DNA of 64,000 nucleotides, taken from positions 62,001-126,000 of the forward strand of contig NZ_JASCIQ010000001.1 in assembly GCF_029968035.1 (NCBI RefSeq), in the 5' to 3' direction. This DNA comes from Streptomyces cavernicola (GTDB taxonomy: Bacteria > Actinomycetota > Actinomycetes > Streptomycetales > Streptomycetaceae). A model generated the notes under the pieces. The model was not told the DNA's origin. It worked only from the letters and a program-made list of their open reading frames with translations, and did not search any database. Both the position numbers and the translations under genes were made by a program. Below are positions 1 to 8,060 of this stretch, one piece after another (positions within the stretch are counted from its first letter, which is position 1; each line of letters starts with the position of its first letter).

Positions 1-768
1 CGAGGGGATGGTCGCGAGGAACGCGGCAGCGGCGAGCGGTCCCAGGTCGGCGACGCCCTCGGTGCCGATGAAGCGGTTCAGGATGACCGGCAACGTCTGC
101 TTCTCCGGGGTCTTGAGCAGGACGAGTGCGAAGAAGAACTCGTTCCATGCGGTGATGAAGGCGAACATCGCGGTCGCCACGATGCCGGGCGCGAGCAGCG
201 GCGCGGTCACCGAGACCAGCGTGCGCAGCTTGCCCGCCCCGTCCACCGCCGCGGCCTCCTCCAACTCGGGCGGCACGGCGCGGACATAGCCGACGAGCAT
301 CCACAGTGCGAACGGCAGCGCCCACACCACGTACACCATGATCAGACCGAGCAGCGAGTTGATCAGATAGAGGTTCTTCAGGATCAGGAACAGCGGGATG
401 ATGATCAGGACGAACGGGAACGCCTGGCTGATCACCACCCAGCCGGTGGCCGCCTTGGCGAGTCGATTGCGGTGTCGCGCCATCACGTACGCCATCGGCG
501 TCGCGATGACGACCGCGACGAGCGCCGTGCTGACCGCCACGAGCAGCGAGTTCGTCATCGCCTGCAGCAGCGGCTGCTCGTCGAAGGCCTGCGTGAAGTT
601 CTGCAGCGTCGGGTCGTGCGGGATCCACGTGGGGTCCAGGCTGCCCAGTTCCTTCGCCGGTTTGAACGCCGTGGAGATCAGCCAGGCGAACGGGAAGGCC
701 AGGAAGACGAGATACGCCGCGAGCGCCACGTACTGCGCTGCGCGCGCCGACTTCGTCGTACGCATCAT
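1..768 (-). CDS. Carbohydrate ABC transporter permease, MalG type (3' end cut by window edge)
   Basis: Inner-membrane permease of a CUT1-type sugar importer. About 256 residues are visible, with hydrophobic segments and the EAA loop that contacts the ATPase (EEAAAVDGAGKLRTL, about 60 residues before the cut end). The ATG at 768 overlaps the stop of the upstream permease as ATGA, so the two are translationally coupled. The C-terminus lies beyond position 1. No solute-binding protein or ATPase gene is visible; they may lie outside the window, or the system may borrow the shared MsiK ATPase as many Streptomyces CUT1 importers do (family knowledge). The sugar cannot be told from sequence. Confidence 0.9.
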   Translation of the reverse strand, partial: MMRTTKSARAAQYVALAAYLVFLAFPFAWLISTAFKPAKELGSLDPTWIPHDPTLQNFTQAFDEQPLLQAMTNSLLVAVSTALVAVVIATPMAYVMARHRNRLAKAATGWVVISQAFPFVLIIIPLFLILKNLYLINSLLGLIMVYVVWALPFALWMLVGYVRAVPPELEEAAAVDGAGKLRTLVSVTAPLLAPGIVATAMFAFITAWNEFFFALVLLKTPEKQTLPVILNRFIGTEGVADLGPLAAAAFLATIPS

Positions 769-1688
769 GCCTCGTCGCCTCCCTTCAGACGGCCCACGAG
801 ATAGAAGGCGAGGATCACCGAGATCACCGCGACCATCACGCAGCCCATCGCCGCCGCATAGCCGAACTGGCCGTAGCGGAAGGCCTCTTCGTAGGCGAAC
901 AGCATGGGCAGCCGGGTGCGACCGCCGGGGCCTCCCTGCGTGAGCACGTACACGAGGGCGAAGGAGTTGAAGTTCCAGATGAAGTTGAGGGCCGTGATGG
1001 ACAGGGCGACGGGTTTGATCGCCGGCCAGGTGACGGTGTGGAAGCGGCGCCAGGCGCCGGCTCCGTCCATGGCAGCCGCCTCGTGCAACTCCCTCGGGGT
1101 GTTCTGCAGTCCGGCGAGCAGCGCCACCGTCGTCTGCGGCATGCCGGCCCAGACGCCGACGACGATCACTGCGAACAGCGCGGTGGCCGTGCCCGTCAGC
1201 CAGTCCCGGCCTTCGCCGAGGCCGAGGTTGGCGAGGGTCTCGTTGAGCACGCCCGCGTCGGGGTGGTAGACGAGCCGCCACATGATGCCGACGACGACTT
1301 CCGGCATCGCCCACGGGATGATCGCGAGCGCCCGCGCCAGCCAGCGGAACCGGAGGTTCTGGTTGAGCAGCAGGGCCAGGCCGAGCGCCAGGAAGAACTG
1401 CGGCACGGTGACGCCGACCGCCCACAGCAGGCCGATCCGGAACGAGTCCCAGAACAGGGTGTCCTGCAGCAGGTCCTGGAAGTTGAGGGCGCCCACCCAC
1501 TGGGTGGCGGCGGTCCGTCCGGACTGTGAGTCGGTGAACGACAGCGCGATGCCGTACAGCAGCGGGCCGACGCTCAGAACCAGAATGGGGATCAGCGCGG
1601 GCAGCACCAGGAACCAAGCAGCGTGGTCCCCCGGTGTGCGTGTGCGCTGCTGCTTCGTTGACCGCTTCGTCGCGGTCGCCAATGCCAC
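765..1688 (-). CDS. Carbohydrate ABC transporter permease, MalF type
   Basis: First permease of the pair, 307 aa, with six predicted membrane segments and the EAA loop HEAAAMDGAGAWRRF near residue 210. The GTG at 1688 is chosen because GAAGGAG lies 8 nt upstream and because homologues start close to the basic segment TKRSTKQQ that precedes the first membrane helix. It forms an operon with the MalG-type gene (4-bp overlap). It is the first gene of the operon, so the binding protein is not upstream in the usual place; the neighbour on that side is a divergent phosphotransferase. Confidence 0.92.
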   Translation of the reverse strand: MALATATKRSTKQQRTRTPGDHAAWFLVLPALIPILVLSVGPLLYGIALSFTDSQSGRTAATQWVGALNFQDLLQDTLFWDSFRIGLLWAVGVTVPQFFLALGLALLLNQNLRFRWLARALAIIPWAMPEVVVGIMWRLVYHPDAGVLNETLANLGLGEGRDWLTGTATALFAVIVVGVWAGMPQTTVALLAGLQNTPRELHEAAAMDGAGAWRRFHTVTWPAIKPVALSITALNFIWNFNSFALVYVLTQGGPGGRTRLPMLFAYEEAFRYGQFGYAAAMGCVMVAVISVILAFYLVGRLKGGDEA

Positions 1689-2003
1689 GGAATCGGCTCC
1701 TTCGGGCAGTTGATGTGGCGGTCGCTCTGGGGGTGGACTGTGCGTCTCCCGCCACCGCCCTTCCATGGATGCGCTGCGCGCCGTGACCTGTCCCAGGCAG
1801 TCACCGTCATCGTGCTGACGGCGCGTGAGCACGTCAAGCGTCTGTGCATGCCTTGTGGCCAGTGCGAACGCGCCCGCGACAGCTGCAAGACTGGGCGGCG
1901 TACACAGTGGTCGGCGAGGTGCTCGACGGGCTCGGTGGCGGTACGCGGGACTCCGGTTCGCGTGCGCCGCACGTCGTGCGCAGCGCGGTGCAGGAGGCAG
2001 GAC
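1689..2003. other. Divergent intergenic region, permease operon / phosphotransferase
   Basis: 315 bp without a credible gene. On the minus strand TTGACG (complement of 1832-1837) is followed 17 nt later by CACGAT, a weak HrdB-type promoter for the permease operon. On the plus strand CAGGAGGCAGGAC at 1991-2003 provides the Shine-Dalgarno of the phosphotransferase. No clear operator was recognised. Confidence 0.4.
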
Positions 2004-2876
2004 ATGGACGAGGCACGAGCGCGGGACGTGCTGGCCGAAGCCGGGGTGGCGGGCGTCGGCGCGGCCCCGGGCGACGCAGAACTCCTCGCCCTGGGCGAGA
2101 ACGCGGTGTTCGCCGCCGGGGACCTGGTGGTGAAGGTCGGCCGGGCGGCCCCGGAGCTCCTCGACCGCGCCCGACGCGAACTGGGCGTCGCGCGTTGGCT
2201 GGAGGAGTGCGAGGTGCCCGCCGTGCGCGCCGCCGAGCCCGAACCGCGGCTCGTCGACGGCCATCCGGTGACGTTGTGGCAGCGCCTCGGCCCCGCGCTG
2301 CGGCCGGCTGAGCCGGCGGACCTGGCCGGGCTGCTCCGCCTGGTGCACGCTCTTCCCTCCCCTCCTGTGGAACTGCCGCGCCGTGAACTGCTCGGCGGCG
2401 TCGAGCGCTGGCTGCGCCTCGCGGGTGATGCGATCGCGCAGGCCGACGCCGACTATCTGCGTGAGCGCAGGGACGGCTTCGCCGCTGCGGCCGCGGCGCT
2501 CACCCCCCATCTGCCGCCGGGCCCGATCCACGGCGACGCCCTGCCCCGCAACGTCCATGTCGGTCCTGACGGGCCGGTCCTGGTGGACCTGGAGACGTTC
2601 TCGGCCGATCTGCGCGAGCACGACCTGGTGGTCATGGCCCTCTCCCGCGACCGCTACGGCCTTCCCCCCGAGTCCTACGACGCGTTCGTCACGACCTACG
2701 GCTGGGACGTACGCGAGTGGGACGGCTGCGCGGTGTTGCGCGGGGCGCGGGAGACCGCGAGCTGCGCCTGGGTGTCACAGCACGCGCCGACCAACCCGAA
2801 GGCCCTGGCCGAATTCCGCAGGCGGGTCGCCTCGTTGCGGGACGGGGACCCTGAAGTGCGCTGGTATCCCTTCTGA
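2004..2876 (+). CDS. Phosphotransferase, APH / choline-kinase-like family
   Basis: 290 aa. It carries the kinase-fold catalytic loop IHGDALPRN (about residues 174-182, the HGDxxxxN motif) and the metal-binding LVDLETF about 15 residues later. The family phosphorylates small hydroxylated molecules such as aminoglycosides, macrolides, choline and sugars; the substrate is not deducible here. The ATG at 2004 has AGGAGG 8 nt upstream. It diverges from a sugar permease operon, so a sugar or amino-alcohol substrate is possible but unproven. There is no resistance cassette around it, so a resistance label would be over-interpretation. Confidence 0.85.
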   Translation: MDEARARDVLAEAGVAGVGAAPGDAELLALGENAVFAAGDLVVKVGRAAPELLDRARRELGVARWLEECEVPAVRAAEPEPRLVDGHPVTLWQRLGPALRPAEPADLAGLLRLVHALPSPPVELPRRELLGGVERWLRLAGDAIAQADADYLRERRDGFAAAAAALTPHLPPGPIHGDALPRNVHVGPDGPVLVDLETFSADLREHDLVVMALSRDRYGLPPESYDAFVTTYGWDVREWDGCAVLRGARETASCAWVSQHAPTNPKALAEFRRRVASLRDGDPEVRWYPF

Positions 2877-2909
2877 GTTCGGGCTCAGAGTCACGGCTCT
2901 GCGGTTCGT

Positions 2910-2935
2910 TTCTTCGATTCGGTTCTTCGATTCGG
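2910..2935. repeat. 13-bp direct repeat, two copies
   Basis: TTCTTCGATTCGG occurs twice back to back (2910-2922, 2923-2935) between two convergent genes. It is AT-richer than the surroundings and shares the TTCGAT core with a second repeat cluster at 12104-12143. Confidence 0.7.
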
Positions 2936-2972
2936 CTCTGTGGTGTCGGCTCGCCCCTGCCCGCGCGCCGGT

Positions 2973-3686
2973 TCAGCCCGATATATCCCGCAGCGGCCAG
3001 ATCCCGTCGATCACCGCGGTCTCGTCTCCCTTGCCGCGCAGGAACTTCTGGAAGTCGGCAGCCCATTCCGCGTACCACTCGACCTGGCGGCGGTGCAGAT
3101 CGGCCGGGCCGAGGCTGCCGACCTTCGGGTGCCTGACGGCTATGGCCGAGGCGAGGCGGGCTGCGGCGAGGGCGTCGGCGGTGGCGTCGTGCGCGGAGTC
3201 GAGCCGGACTCCGTACACGGAGCAGACCGCCTCCAGGTTCCTCTTCCCCCTCCGGTACCGATCGACAGAGCGGTCGATGGTGTACGGGTCGATCACCGGC
3301 GCCGGTGCGATCCCGCCGAGGCGCTCACTCAGGGACGGCAGTCCGTGCCGATGCAGCTCCGCGGAGAGCAGGGTCAGGTCGAACGCCGCGTTGTACGCCA
3401 CCACCGGGACGCCCGACTGCCAGTAACCGGTCAGGGTGCGGGCGAGTTCGTCGGCCACCTGGTCGGCCGGGCGGCCCTCCGCCCTGGCGCGTTCGTTGCT
3501 GATGCCGTGGACGTCCACGGCCTCCTGCGGTATCGGCACGCCCGGATCGGCCAGCCATTCCCGGCGTCCGATCGGCTCCCCGTCCTTGACCTCGATCAAC
3601 GCGCCCGTGACGATCCGCGCCTCGCGCGGGTCCGTGCCCGTGGTCTCCAGGTCGAAGCCGATCAGCAGCTCCTGGTGCCAGCCCAT
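2973..3686 (-). CDS. 3'-5' exonuclease, DnaQ-like DEDDh family
   Basis: 237 aa. The three Exo motifs are visible: GFDLETTGTD (DxE, residues about 10-19), VAYNAAFDLTL (Exo II, about 96-106) and HDATADALAA (ExoIIIε with catalytic His and Asp, about 169-178). This metal-dependent nuclease fold removes 3' nucleotides in proofreading or nucleic-acid turnover. It stands alone rather than fused to a helicase or polymerase, so a free-standing editing or DNA/RNA-degrading enzyme is likely. GGAGGG lies 7-12 nt before the ATG. It lies 144 bp downstream of the HEPN gene on the same strand. Confidence 0.93.
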   Translation of the reverse strand: MGWHQELLIGFDLETTGTDPREARIVTGALIEVKDGEPIGRREWLADPGVPIPQEAVDVHGISNERARAEGRPADQVADELARTLTGYWQSGVPVVAYNAAFDLTLLSAELHRHGLPSLSERLGGIAPAPVIDPYTIDRSVDRYRRGKRNLEAVCSVYGVRLDSAHDATADALAAARLASAIAVRHPKVGSLGPADLHRRQVEWYAEWAADFQKFLRGKGDETAVIDGIWPLRDISG

Positions 3687-3830
3687 CCGTGGCCCTCCTT
3701 CGTGGTGCTCTCCCCCATGTGCGTTTCACGATGCCATGCGCCACTGACAATCCGACCGGCGCGTTCCGCTTCGCCCGCTGACCTGCGGTTCGTCAAAGAA
3801 GAGGACCGATACCTCGCGGTGGTCGGGACT

Positions 3831-5072
3831 TCAGGAGACGGGCCGCGAGTCCGCCCAGACGGACTCGAACTCCTCGCGGTACGTCTCGAAGAGTCCGTGC
3901 TCGCCGCTCCCGCCGGCCTTGACCACGCGACCGCCACCGCGCAGCACGAGCACGGGCGCTTCCATGCCGCGGGTGCGCCGCAGGTAGGACTGGACGACGG
4001 CCACGCCGTCCGAACCGTCACTGTCGACCAGGTAAGCGGTGAATCGCGGCGTTTCGTCGAATACGTGGATCTGGAAGGCGCCCGGGTCCCGGAGGCGGGC
4101 CCGCACCCGTCGCATGTGCAGGATGTTCATCTCGACCGAGCGGCTCAACTCACCGCGTTTGATGCCGAGTTCACGTTCGCGGCGCTTGACCGCGCTGCTC
4201 GCCGGGTTGAGGAAGAGCAGCCTTATGCGGCTGCCGGTCTCCGCGAGCCGCACGAGGCGGCGGCCGGAGAAGTTCTGGGCCAGGAGGTTCAGGCCTATCC
4301 CGATCGCGTCGAGGCGCCGCGCCCCGCCGAAGATGTCCTCCGCCGGGAACTGGCGCAGCAGCCGCACCCGGTCCGGGTGCACGCCCACCACGTCCGCGTA
4401 CCGGTCGCCGACTATGTCCTCGACCGCGTCCACGGGCAGGCGGCGCGCGGAGGGCACGTCCGAGTCGGCGCCGAGGATCTCCAGGAGTCGCGCCGAGGCC
4501 CGCTCCGCCTGCGCGAGGACTGTCTCCGAGAGGGCGCGGTTACGGGAGACGACGTTCCGCGCGACCTCCAGCTCGTCCAGGGCGAGTTCGACGTCACGAC
4601 GGTCGTCGAAGTACGGCTCGAAACAGGGCCAATGCTGCACCATCAGCTCGCGCAGCTGCGGCAGGGTCAGGAAGCTGAGGACGTTGTCGTCGGCCGGGTC
4701 CAGCAAGTACCCCTTGCGGCGGCTGACTTCGCGTACGGCGACGGCGCGCTGCACCCATTCCTGGCCGGCGGGGCCTGCGGCGGCCACCACCCAGTCGTCG
4801 CCGTGGACTGGCTCGTACACGGGCCGGACCACGGCGGAGACGACGGCTCGCAGCCGCTGCTCGACGAGGTTCAGCCAGATGTAGGCGCGGCCGGCGCGCT
4901 GCGCGCGTGTGCGCACCTCGTGCCAGGCGTCCGCACCCCAGTCCAGTTCCGGCCCTATTTGTGCGGCCGTGTCCATCGGGCGCGCCAGGGAGACCGTAGA
5001 GGGCGGGGCGTCGCCGGCGCCTCCCTCGCGACCCTCGTCGCCAGGAGGCAGCTCAAGACCGCCCGAGCTCAC
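3831..5072 (-). CDS. SAV2148-family HEPN-domain protein
   Basis: 413 aa from the GTG at 5072 (AAGGCGG upstream). The body, from ELDWGADAWHEVRTRAQRAG to the C-terminal WADSRPVS, matches what I recall of the Streptomyces SAV2148 family, very conserved in the genus. HEPN domains are helical and often RNA-binding or RNase; I see no unambiguous RxxxxH catalytic pair, so activity is unassigned. The acidic, Gly-rich first 45 residues look disordered. In-frame extension to a TTG at 5150 is possible but lacks a ribosome site. A candidate 20-codon ORF sits 140 nt upstream. Confidence 0.85.
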   Translation of the reverse strand: MSSGGLELPPGDEGREGGAGDAPPSTVSLARPMDTAAQIGPELDWGADAWHEVRTRAQRAGRAYIWLNLVEQRLRAVVSAVVRPVYEPVHGDDWVVAAAGPAGQEWVQRAVAVREVSRRKGYLLDPADDNVLSFLTLPQLRELMVQHWPCFEPYFDDRRDVELALDELEVARNVVSRNRALSETVLAQAERASARLLEILGADSDVPSARRLPVDAVEDIVGDRYADVVGVHPDRVRLLRQFPAEDIFGGARRLDAIGIGLNLLAQNFSGRRLVRLAETGSRIRLLFLNPASSAVKRRERELGIKRGELSRSVEMNILHMRRVRARLRDPGAFQIHVFDETPRFTAYLVDSDGSDGVAVVQSYLRRTRGMEAPVLVLRGGGRVVKAGGSGEHGLFETYREEFESVWADSRPVS

Positions 5073-5440
5073 CCGCGCACCGCCTTCCGCTCCCCCCTTG
5101 GGACCCCGTTCGGGATCATGGTCCGGAGTCTTGGTCGAGACCCGGTTCAACGATCAAGGAAGGGTACTCCGGGAGCGGTCGGCGGTGCAGCCGGATGCAC
5201 AGGCTCCTTTCTCAACCTCCTTGCGTCACAGGGGCGTTCTGGCCCTCGAGGGCTGTCGAAGTGAGCGGATTCATAGCGGTCACCTCCCACGGGGCGGCGA
5301 GACCCCCTGCCGATGCGCCGGCATCGGTTCCTGGTCCTCGCCCCGGGGATGCGGTGGAACCCTGTGTTGACCCGGGCGTTCGGGGGCTTGAGCGCTCGGC
5401 TGTGCCCCGGATGCGGAACTCGGCGCTGCAGTCGGGGCGT
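5073..5440. other. Leader region of the HEPN gene
   Basis: 368 bp between the MFS gene and the HEPN gene, both on the minus strand. It holds the candidate small ORF at 5212-5274, several purine-rich ribosome-site-like stretches (AAGGAGG overlapping the end of that small ORF, AAAGGAG just after it) and GC-rich inverted repeats nearer the MFS stop. This is more translation signal than an ordinary spacer. Confidence 0.4.
5212..5274 (-). CDS. Candidate 20-aa leader peptide upstream of the HEPN gene
   Basis: The minus strand reads MNPLTSTALEGQNAPVTQGG followed by TGA. It is preceded by GGGAGGTGACCGCT, a strong Shine-Dalgarno 9 nt before the ATG, unusually good for random sequence. The stop is embedded in AAGGAGGTTGA, so ribosomes ending here would sit on a second ribosome-site-like sequence. 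No run of one regulatory amino acid is seen, so it does not look like a classical attenuator. It could be a leader peptide, a small protein or chance. Confidence 0.35.
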   Translation of the reverse strand: MNPLTSTALEGQNAPVTQGG

Positions 5441-6814
5441 TCAGGCCGTCTGTTCGCTGGGGACGCCGAGTACGGCCCGGTCCGGCGCTGCGCCGGGGTC
5501 GGTGTCCTGGTCTGCGCCTCCGCCCTGCCCCGGCCGCGTGGCGAGGGCGACGACGAAGGCCAGTGCCGCCGCCGTGCTGCCGACGGCGAACGCGGCGGCG
5601 GGACCGTACGACTCGGCGAGACGGCCGGCGACGGCGAGTGTGACGGCTTGGCCGCCCACGAAGGCGCTCGATGCGAATGTCATGCCTTCCGCCAGCCGTT
5701 CACGCGGAACGGCCCGTTCGGTGAGGCCGAATCCGGTGATCAGGTTGGGCGCGAAGACAGCGCCGAAAACCGTCACTACGAAGTAGAGGCCGGCCAGCGA
5801 TTCCGTCCACACGAGAGGGAGCGAAAGCAGCGCCGCTGTGGCCGTTGCGACGCGCCAGCGCAGCAGGAGGCCGATGCGGTCGGGCAACGCGACCATGGAG
5901 AGACCGACGACCGCGCTCATGACGCCCATCGCGGCATACACGAGCCCTGCCTGGTCCGGGCGCCCCAACTCCTCTGTGAGGGCGGTGATTCCGGCGCCGC
6001 AGCCACCGAGCAGCACTCCCAGAAGCACCAGTCCCACTCGCACCACGTACACCTGACGCGGCATACGCCGTCGTGCACCACGCGCGCGTGCGCGTTCCTC
6101 CGCCGCACGCGCGCGTGGCTGTTCTCGGCTCCCCTTGCCCTGCTGGTCCGCGTGCGCCGGCTCCAGGGTTCGAGCGGTCGGGTGCAGAGCGAATCCGGTG
6201 CCGCAGACGGCCACGAGGAACGCCGCGAGGAGCATCGCGTAGGCCGGGTGGCCGACGACCGCCGCGAGCCCCACAGCGGCGGGTCCGAGCACGAAGGACA
6301 CCTCGTCCATGGTGCTCTCCAGCGACATCACGGCGTCGGCGAGCCGGTCGTCGGCCCGTCTGCGGCGCGCGAGCGCCACCACGCGGGCCCGCGCCAGCGG
6401 CCCGATGCCGGGAACCGAGGCGCCTGCCAGCGCCCCCAGGAGAACCAGCAGCGGCGTGACCGCACCCAGCAGGGCGCTCGCCGTGAAGGCACCGATCGCA
6501 ACTGCGTTGAGCAGTGCGAAAACCAGCACTACGCGACGCTGGCCATGGCGGTCCGCGAGGCGGCCGACGAACGGCCCCATGGCCACCTGTCCGAGGGCCA
6601 GCGCACAGGCCACCATTCCGCCCGTGGCGAGTGAGCCGCTGGTCCGGGTGACCATCAGGACGCTGCCCATCTGGATGATCGCCGTGGGCAGCCGCCCCAG
6701 GAAGGAGATCAACGGAAGCAGCGCGCCCGAGAGTGCGATCACCTCCCGGTACGTCTGCAACGTCCCGGGAGCGGCATCTCGGCACGTGCTCTGGTCCGGC
6801 GTCCCCTGCGGCAT
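5441..6814 (-). CDS. MFS transporter
   Basis: 457 aa with about 12 predicted membrane helices. The loop GPFVGRLADRHGQRRV after helix 2 is the MFS motif A. The central cytoplasmic loop (about residues 215-250) is long and Arg/Ala-rich (RARAAEERARARGARR) and is encoded by DNA containing two copies of the palindrome ACGCGCGCGT, as if that sequence had expanded the loop. Substrate unknown; families with this architecture usually export drugs or small metabolites. No regulator is adjacent. Confidence 0.88.
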   Translation of the reverse strand: MPQGTPDQSTCRDAAPGTLQTYREVIALSGALLPLISFLGRLPTAIIQMGSVLMVTRTSGSLATGGMVACALALGQVAMGPFVGRLADRHGQRRVVLVFALLNAVAIGAFTASALLGAVTPLLVLLGALAGASVPGIGPLARARVVALARRRRADDRLADAVMSLESTMDEVSFVLGPAAVGLAAVVGHPAYAMLLAAFLVAVCGTGFALHPTARTLEPAHADQQGKGSREQPRARAAEERARARGARRRMPRQVYVVRVGLVLLGVLLGGCGAGITALTEELGRPDQAGLVYAAMGVMSAVVGLSMVALPDRIGLLLRWRVATATAALLSLPLVWTESLAGLYFVVTVFGAVFAPNLITGFGLTERAVPRERLAEGMTFASSAFVGGQAVTLAVAGRLAESYGPAAAFAVGSTAAALAFVVALATRPGQGGGADQDTDPGAAPDRAVLGVPSEQTA

Positions 6815-6991
6815 CGTTCGAAGCTATCCCCCCGGTCAGGAGCGCCCGCATGCGGTGAAGGCACGAAAGCGGAGCGGTCCGGTACGTAGGTTCGCATGAC
6901 GGTGGAGCACCGGCGCAGTGTCCGTGTTTCGGGGCCGCTGCGGGCTCCCCTGCTTCGGGACAGCTGCGGGTGCCCGCCAGGCACGTGGCCC

Positions 6992-7939
6992 TCAGCAGTC
7001 CTCGTACGCCTTGGGAGGCTGTCCGTATCGCCGCTGTGCGGGCGGTGCGGGCGGATCGTAGGGCGGCAGAACCTCCTGCAGCACGCGGACGAAGGCGGCG
7101 GCCGCGCCCGTCGGCTCCACGCGCGCGAAGACCGTCAACATGCGCTTCCAGGGCGGCTCCACGGAGAGCACCACACAGTCCTCACCGACCGCGCCTCGCA
7201 CGACATGTGCGGGTGCCGTGGCGATGCCCACTCCGGCAGCCGCCATACGCACCGCCGTGGACGTGTGCTCGGTCCACACCGCGGTACGGGGTGCGAAGCC
7301 CGCCTGCCCGCAGGCCCAGTCGAGGAATCGCTGCCCCTGGACGACGGGCTCCATCGCGCACCGCACCCAGGGCCGCCCGGAGAGCTCGTCGAGGCGCACG
7401 CTCGTACGGCCCGCCAGGTCGTCGTCGAAGGGCACGGCGAGGACGATCTCCTCCTCGCCCACGGGGGTCACCGAGCCGGTCCAGAACTGCGGCGGCGGGC
7501 CCACCGCGAGGTCGGCCACGCCCCGCTCGACCTGCTCCTCCAGGGCCTCCGTCGTGCCGTACTCGTGGAGCAGCAACTGCACTCCGGGGTGGGTGCGGCG
7601 CCAGTGCGCGAAGGCGTCCGGCAGAACGCCCACAGCGACCGCGTGGACGGCCGCCACGTGCAGTTCACCGCCCTCGGCGCCGGAGGCTGCGCGCGCGGCG
7701 CGCCGGGCCTGTTCGGAGCTGCGCACGGCGAGTTCGGCGTGCGGCAGGAAAGCGCGCCCCATGGGGGTCAGCCGCACACCGCGCGACATGCGTTCCAGGA
7801 GCGGTCCGCCGACGCTCTTCTCCAGGGCTTTGATCTGGTGGGACAGCGCGGGCTGCGTGACGTGCAGCGCCTCCGCCGCGCGCGTGAAGGACGTTTCCTC
7901 GACGACGGCCAGGAAGTACTCCATCTGTCGCAGACTCAC
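6992..7939 (-). CDS. LysR-family transcriptional regulator
   Basis: 315 aa. The N-terminal winged helix-turn-helix is clear: SLRQMEYFLAVVEETSFTRAAEALHVTQPALSHQIKALEK (given in part, about residues 2-42), followed by a LysR substrate-binding domain from about residue 90. The GTG at 7939 is used; M6 is an alternative. It is divergent from the flavoprotein gene that starts 121 bp away, the classic layout for a LysR protein controlling its neighbour. An inverted repeat in the shared region is a candidate binding site. The inducer is unknown. Confidence 0.92.
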   Translation of the reverse strand: MSLRQMEYFLAVVEETSFTRAAEALHVTQPALSHQIKALEKSVGGPLLERMSRGVRLTPMGRAFLPHAELAVRSSEQARRAARAASGAEGGELHVAAVHAVAVGVLPDAFAHWRRTHPGVQLLLHEYGTTEALEEQVERGVADLAVGPPPQFWTGSVTPVGEEEIVLAVPFDDDLAGRTSVRLDELSGRPWVRCAMEPVVQGQRFLDWACGQAGFAPRTAVWTEHTSTAVRMAAAGVGIATAPAHVVRGAVGEDCVVLSVEPPWKRMLTVFARVEPTGAAAAFVRVLQEVLPPYDPPAPPAQRRYGQPPKAYEDC

Positions 7940-8017
7940 CGCAGCCCCACTCCCCCGCTGTGGGAGGTCGGGGGGAACCGGCTCCCATAAAGGTCATGCA
8001 TCGGACCCACAAGAACA

Positions 8018-8037
8018 TTGCCTTGGACTGATGGCAA
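8018..8037. promoter_or_regulatory. Candidate LysR operator
   Basis: TTGCC-N10-GGCAA inverted repeat in the LysR/flavoprotein divergent region, ending 23 bp before the flavoprotein start. LysR proteins recognise interrupted dyads of roughly this length with a T-N11-A core. Position and symmetry fit; binding is inferred. Confidence 0.4.
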
Positions 8038-8060
8038 GGTCCGGCAGGAGGGTGAGGATC

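Noticed and set aside
2940..5264. Very long plus-strand open frame opposite the exonuclease and HEPN genes
   Set aside because: It is the antisense shadow of two clear minus-strand genes; composition is typical of complementary frames in GC-rich DNA and no domain is seen.
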